Assembly (NCBI GenBank): GCA_049241565.1
Contig: JBMLQL010000016.1
Span: 136,617-200,616, forward strand
Length of the DNA stretch: 64,000 nucleotides
Source: DZBG01 sp049241565
Lineage (GTDB): Bacteria > Bdellovibrionota > Bacteriovoracia > Bacteriovoracales > Bacteriovoracaceae
Direction of reading: 5' to 3'
Of this stretch, positions 60,343 to 64,000 are shown piece by piece (position 1 is the stretch's first letter; each line of letters starts with the position of its first letter). The translations under genes and the position numbers were made by a program. Below the pieces are notes generated by a model. The model searched no databases. It worked only from the letters and a program-made list of their open reading frames with translations, and was not told the origin of the DNA.

Positions 60343-61119
60343 ATGATTTTGATGAGATTTTTGCCTGATATTCTTAAAGAAATGTTGAAAAACGTACCAA
60401 GTCTGCTATTTGATGTGGTGGACTGGAAAGAGTTGACACATGTTCTTCCTGTGATGTCGAAAAGAATCGTCTCTCGTGATCAAGTTCTCCCTCTACTCAA
60501 GGACGTTGCTCCTGAGCTGGCTTCTTATCAACTACAGTTTAGTGAAGAACTCCCTGGACAAAAAACCACCGAAGTGACAGAGAGCGAGAAAAAAAAGATT
60601 GCCACCAATCTTCTCAAAATTTATTTCCAGCAACTTTATAATCAGCAAGGTCAGCTGCTTGATTTAAGATCGGATTTTTTTAGTTATAAAGGCCAAATAC
60701 TTTATTGGAAACCAAATGGTATTTGGGCCAACTGGAAACAAGAATTTCAAACTGGTCTCATTGATGTGTACAAAGGATTCTATCTTCAAGAAGAGGACCT
60801 TTTTCGATCAGGACTGAAGGCCATTGGACTTATACAAGAACAATGGTCCCAAGATGATCAAGACCAAATGGCGAGTCTTTTCAAAAATCATTTTGGCTCT
60901 TCTCTCTCCGCTGAGATGAATTTTAATATTGATGATTTTAAAAACTCCTTTATCAATATCTTCCATTTTCTTTTAGAGAAAAAAGTTCGCATGTCTGCTG
61001 ATTTCATGTACCTCGGACTTATGCTAGTCACTCTCTATCTACATTTAGAAGAGCTTAAGCAACCTCTCGATGTAAGAAGTATTTTTTTGGATGTTTTAGC
61101 TAATAATAATTCTAAGTAA
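60343..61119 (+). CDS. hypothetical cytosolic protein
   Basis: 258 residues, helical, no signal peptide, no recognised family. Text includes LFDVVDWKELTHVLPVMSKRI and a hydrophobic C-terminal helix (RMSADFMYLGLMLVTLYLHLEE) that may pack internally. The start is fixed by the -10 hexamer 6 bases upstream in the 15-mer shared with 21630-21644. It converges on the HAD gene with an 8-bp overlap. Confidence 0.65.
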   Translation: MILMRFLPDILKEMLKNVPSLLFDVVDWKELTHVLPVMSKRIVSRDQVLPLLKDVAPELASYQLQFSEELPGQKTTEVTESEKKKIATNLLKIYFQQLYNQQGQLLDLRSDFFSYKGQILYWKPNGIWANWKQEFQTGLIDVYKGFYLQEEDLFRSGLKAIGLIQEQWSQDDQDQMASLFKNHFGSSLSAEMNFNIDDFKNSFINIFHFLLEKKVRMSADFMYLGLMLVTLYLHLEELKQPLDVRSIFLDVLANNNSK

Positions 61120-61762
61120 ACCAATCCTGAACTATATCGGCGGTTAAATTTTCAAAATTAAAAATGAACTCTTCCGCTTCAGTGAGTTCCTCTTTTTGAT
61201 GAGAAGTAATGACTCCTACTCGTCTGGCCTTTGCTCGTCTGGCCGAAAGAAGTCCTGCAGGCGCATCTTCAAAAACTACACATTCACTAGCCTCTAGTCC
61301 AAGACCCTCTATGCATTTCAAATAAACCTCAGGATCAGGTTTACCTTTTTTCACCATGGATCCATCAATGATAAGATCAAAATAAGATCTTAATTGAAGG
61401 CCATCGATAGTGAATAAGACATTGGGAACAGGAGCTGAGGTGCCAAGGGCCATTTTATAACCAGCACTCTTTAGCGAAGATAAAAACTCCAAAAGACCAG
61501 GGGCCGTCACTTGGTGGGGCCCATATGTTTTTCGGTAAAGAGATTCTTTTTGATCCATAAGTCTTTGAATATCATCTTCAGTATAAGAGGAATCTAGCAT
61601 ACGAAGAATATCTTCAGACTTTTTGCCATTAAAATGATCGCGGTAATAATCCTCAGTAATAGGATGACCTATTTCTTCACAGAGTTTAAACCATGCGGAG
61701 TAGTGAAAAGAGTGATTATCGATAATCACTCCATCCATATCAAAAATAAAACCTTTAATCAT
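61112..61762 (-). CDS. HAD-superfamily phosphatase, beta-phosphoglucomutase-like
   Basis: 217 residues from the ATG at 61760-61762, where motif I IKGFIFDMDGVIIDNHSFHY begins as in the family; the open frame continues to 61846 and overlaps the upstream gene, without a better ribosome site. Motif II LGTSAPV, Lys in KKGKPDPEVYLKCIEGLGL, motif IV VFEDAPAGLLSARRA. The DMDGVIIDN with helical cap fits the PGM-like class (beta-phosphoglucomutase, 2-deoxyglucose-6-phosphatase type). Second such gene of the window after 12476-13123; they are not close copies. Confidence 0.88.
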   Translation of the reverse strand: MIKGFIFDMDGVIIDNHSFHYSAWFKLCEEIGHPITEDYYRDHFNGKKSEDILRMLDSSYTEDDIQRLMDQKESLYRKTYGPHQVTAPGLLEFLSSLKSAGYKMALGTSAPVPNVLFTIDGLQLRSYFDLIIDGSMVKKGKPDPEVYLKCIEGLGLEASECVVFEDAPAGLLSARRAKARRVGVITSHQKEELTEAEEFIFNFENLTADIVQDWFT

Positions 61763-61838
61763 AATTCGATGGTAGCTTTGAGATAGTAAATAATGCAAGC
61801 AAATTGACGGCTCCGCCATCAACTGAGCTTGTGATCTC

Positions 61839-62225
61839 TTAGTCATCCGATCGAAAACTTTCTGGGATTTTTATTTTTTGTCGAGGAGCTGTTTTTACCT
61901 CGAATATCAATTGTCCATCCTTTAAATCAACAAATAAGGTCACAATTTTTTTCTTCGTTAAACCATTTCTACATTTACTTTTATAACCATAGACGCTGGT
62001 GCTGTATCCTGTAATTCTTCCACATTTCAAAAACTGGTCAGCATTTGACTCTTCAAGGAAATTGAGCTCATCTCTAAGGATTTTTTTGATCTCTAGCTGA
62101 TTGCGGCCAATCTCTTTATTAATAGACATAACAACTTCACTACTTCTGCCAAAATTAAACCCAATATCTTGGGCAAAAACCGAATAAGAAAGAAGTGCAA
62201 GGAAGCAAAAAATCAACTTTTTCAT
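61839..62225 (-). CDS. small exported protein of unknown function
   Basis: 128 residues with a clear signal peptide (KKLIFCFLALLSYSVFAQ, cleavage FAQ-D) and AGGAGA just before the ATG. The mature protein has two cysteines (FLKCGRITGYS and KSKCRNGLTKK) in a likely disulfide and a basic C-terminus (APRQKIKIPESF). No family recognised. One of several short secreted two-cysteine proteins in this window (15154-15585, 21642-22418, 62418-62870). Confidence 0.7.
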   Translation of the reverse strand: MKKLIFCFLALLSYSVFAQDIGFNFGRSSEVVMSINKEIGRNQLEIKKILRDELNFLEESNADQFLKCGRITGYSTSVYGYKSKCRNGLTKKKIVTLFVDLKDGQLIFEVKTAPRQKIKIPESFRSDD

Positions 62226-62417
62226 AAAATCTCCTCGAGCAAATGCTCATCTATTCATTACACATTCACAAACTCATTATCGCGATTGCCATAAAGGCAT
62301 GGGAAAAAAAAATATTTCTATCCTTAAAAACATCGCAACCGGCGCTAACCTTCTGAAAACACTAAAAATCATGAGTCCCAAATTAAAGTGTTTCCTCCAA
62401 TCTCCGATAAGAAAAAT

Positions 62418-62870
62418 ATGAAAACTGCGGTCATTCTCATTTTTTGTAGTTTCCTCACTCATGCACAAATTCCCACTTCCGGTGGCTTTAGAAATCCGCC
62501 TGTTGTTCCGGGTGGACCTGACATGGAACTTACGATTGGAGAGAAACTGGAACGATTCAACTCAAAAATTACTGCTCAGGAACGACTGTGTTCAGGAATG
62601 ATTGGTCTCATATCAGAAAAAACGACTATTTTAGAAACATATTTACGACTATCTACTCGTAAAGCTCTTTCTAAAGGGAAAAAGAGCTGCCATGAGGATG
62701 AGATTTTATTCCAGTGCTTAAGCACAGAAGATATACGCAAAGACTTTGAAGTGATCAGTCGTCATGAAAATCTCATACCTTATGTTACAAAGACTTATAA
62801 AATATCAGAAAACGAAGCTAAAGAGATCATTACATTTTTTAAGAACATTTGTTCTGAGATAAAACAATGA
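62418..62870 (+). CDS. small exported protein of unknown function
   Basis: 150 residues from the ATG at 62418, where a signal peptide begins (KTAVILIFCSFLTHAQ); a GTG at 62388 adds residues without signal features. The mature N-terminus is Pro/Gly rich (IPTSGGFRNPPVVPGGPD), then helices with five cysteines. ERLCSGMIGLISEK is loosely like the CSGEVAG segment of the exported protein at 15154-15585, but I would not call them homologous. No ribosome site seen; GATAAG six bases before the ATG may be a leaderless -10. Confidence 0.65.
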   Translation: MKTAVILIFCSFLTHAQIPTSGGFRNPPVVPGGPDMELTIGEKLERFNSKITAQERLCSGMIGLISEKTTILETYLRLSTRKALSKGKKSCHEDEILFQCLSTEDIRKDFEVISRHENLIPYVTKTYKISENEAKEIITFFKNICSEIKQ

Positions 62871-62877
62871 GTGAAGC

Positions 62878-64000
62878 TTGAAACAAAAAGCATTCTATCA
62901 AATTCTACAGGATATAAGGCTAACTCCGCAAAAATCTAGTAAATATTTATTGGATAAACGACTTACAGACATTGAGCGAAAAATAATAGAGGCTCATCTT
63001 CTTATTCGTAAAAACGAGAACGAAAAAGTCTTAACACTTCTTCAAGACAAAAAAAAATCTGACATTAATTTTATAGATAGCCAAAGACTATTAGCACTAG
63101 GCCTCGCCTCAATTAACCTCTCACGTTTCATAGAAGCAAGAGATTATCTAGAAGAATCAATTACACTCATTAAAACATGTGAGGCTCCAAGCTCACTTGC
63201 TTCTGCACTGTTTAACTTATTTTTGGTGTATTTCTGTATTTCTGACTTAGAAAAAATGAATTCAATTATTAAAGATCTCGAAGAAAGACCTTCCGACACA
63301 ATTATTGAAAAGATTAGAATACTGCGATGCAAATTCATGTATCATGTAGCCCTAAAAGACAACCTCACATGCAAAAATATACTCACGAAGATAGGGCCCT
63401 ATAAACAACAAATGGTAGAGAGTGATCTCTCCTCTCATCTGGTCACTGAGTTTTACTTTTTTATACAGATTGAAGATTTTAAGAGTGCCTACAAAACGAT
63501 TCATCAATTAAGAAATCAACGAACCTTTTATCTTTCAGAGAATTTCAAGTTTATGAAGACCCTTCTTGATAATCTCACTAAGAATTCACCTATCTATGCT
63601 TATGATAAAGATTTTATCTCTACGCCGCTTCTTCTTTATCAAATCAAGGTTATTCAAGCTTTAGAGGTTAATGATCTCACCTCGGCGGATATCTATTGGA
63701 AAAAGCTACAGCAAATTGTTCCTGGTGTTTATAGTGAAAACTTTCAATACCTAGGGCAAAAGTGTCTTTTTTCCCTTTGCCTAGACAAACACAGACCATC
63801 TGAGAGAACGATTAATCTTTTGCCAATTGATTCTGGATCTAAAATAGAGAAACTGTATGCCATTCTTCAAGAGGCTGATCGCCCTTTATCTAAGGAAGTC
63901 ATCTACGAACTTATCTGGGATGAACCCATTCAAAATAAATCGGATCTCTCTAAGCTTGTTCAGCTTGTAGCAGCATTAAGGACACGACGGAATATAGAAG
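62878..64000 (+). CDS. TPR-like protein with C-terminal winged helix, probable transcription regulator (partial)
   Basis: Continuous frame of 374 codons from a TTG at 62878 to the window edge with no stop. Residues about 30-290 are helix pairs in TPR style (DSQRLLALGLASINLSRFIEARDYL, SLASALFNLFLVYFCISDLEKM). From about 335 the pattern LYAILQEADRPLSKEVIYELIW, then DLSKLVQLVAALRTRR, matches the start of an OmpR-type winged helix with its recognition helix, as in TPR/SARP-like regulators. It follows the small exported gene by 7 bp. The C-terminus is outside the window. The TTG start is the weakest point. Confidence 0.65.
   Translation, partial: MKQKAFYQILQDIRLTPQKSSKYLLDKRLTDIERKIIEAHLLIRKNENEKVLTLLQDKKKSDINFIDSQRLLALGLASINLSRFIEARDYLEESITLIKTCEAPSSLASALFNLFLVYFCISDLEKMNSIIKDLEERPSDTIIEKIRILRCKFMYHVALKDNLTCKNILTKIGPYKQQMVESDLSSHLVTEFYFFIQIEDFKSAYKTIHQLRNQRTFYLSENFKFMKTLLDNLTKNSPIYAYDKDFISTPLLLYQIKVIQALEVNDLTSADIYWKKLQQIVPGVYSENFQYLGQKCLFSLCLDKHRPSERTINLLPIDSGSKIEKLYAILQEADRPLSKEVIYELIWDEPIQNKSDLSKLVQLVAALRTRRNIE

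Noticed and set aside
62299..62421. 40-codon frame beginning MGKKNISILKN
   Set aside because: The AAGG is too close to the ATG to be a ribosome site, no promoter is clear, and it overlaps the start of the exported gene at 62418.
1..64000. CRISPR arrays, insertion sequences, prophage, integration scars or restriction-modification genes
   Set aside because: No spaced direct-repeat array, transposase, integrase or methylase motif was found, and codon use looks even throughout.

Overview
This 64 kb window is a moderately AT-rich, very gene-dense bacterial chromosome segment (chiefly single-copy housekeeping genes, no insertion sequence, phage, CRISPR or rRNA seen). Gene content and protein style suggest a Bdellovibrionota member, most likely of the Bacteriovorax/Peredibacter/Halobacteriovorax branch. 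The grounds are a eukaryote-like type 2 IleRS, c-di-GMP-type domains (PilZ, degenerate HD-GYP), a CpaF ATPase, many small exported proteins of unknown family and several envelope-active enzymes. This placement is an inference from protein recognition; no search was run.

Layout. 1-1442 (-): Na/Pi-type cotransporter, cut by the window edge, with a small membrane protein. 1617-8001 (+): C5-pathway tetrapyrrole operon hemA-hemC/D-hemL-[histidine kinase-response regulator]-hemE. 7998-15585: CpaF-like ATPase, several unknown soluble or exported proteins, a HAD phosphatase, and a long structured leader in front of a 62-residue basic protein. 15154-17673 (-): exported protein, Maf and a FecR-domain protein. 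17767-24479: ileS, unknowns, rpsU, rarA, a PLA2-like protein. 24476-27659 (-): Cys-rich lipoprotein, then 2-oxoacid dehydrogenase E2 and E3. 27790-31422 (+): exonuclease-WYL fusion, small membrane protein, KamA-family radical SAM enzyme, degenerate HD-GYP protein. 31419-34304 (-): large exported L,D-transpeptidase with a lytic-transglycosylase-like tail. 34388: tRNA-Gly. 34663-39029 (+): exported protein, metzincin protease, acetyltransferase, MtgA. 39026-40801 (-): cyclic-nucleotide-binding protein, acetyltransferase, CsaA, Ppa. 40939-44877: Fur-family regulator, MscS, MsrB-MsrA (-), Icd. 44931-50435: ppx-type gene facing an nhaC-ppk-sixA operon. 50669-53961 (+): exported coiled-coil protein with a Q/P/Y/M-rich tail, zinc-ribbon protein, RecJ. 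53958-60293 (-): cyclophilin, lipoprotein, Rossmann protein and PilZ, then murI with two SDR-type proteins. 60343-64000: unknowns, HAD phosphatase, and the 5' part of a TPR/winged-helix regulator running off the end.

Two genome-style features run through the window. First, eight of thirteen convergent gene pairs overlap by exactly four bases of form YTAR, one tetranucleotide providing both stop codons. Second, at least nine genes have a sigma70 -10 hexamer (often TGn-extended) ending six to eight bases before the start codon and no Shine-Dalgarno sequence, so they look leaderless; other genes have good Shine-Dalgarno sites. The best candidates for undescribed biology are the structured RNA at about 14789-14964, the repeat-bearing L,D-transpeptidase/transglycosylase-like protein, and the two-component system embedded in the heme operon.
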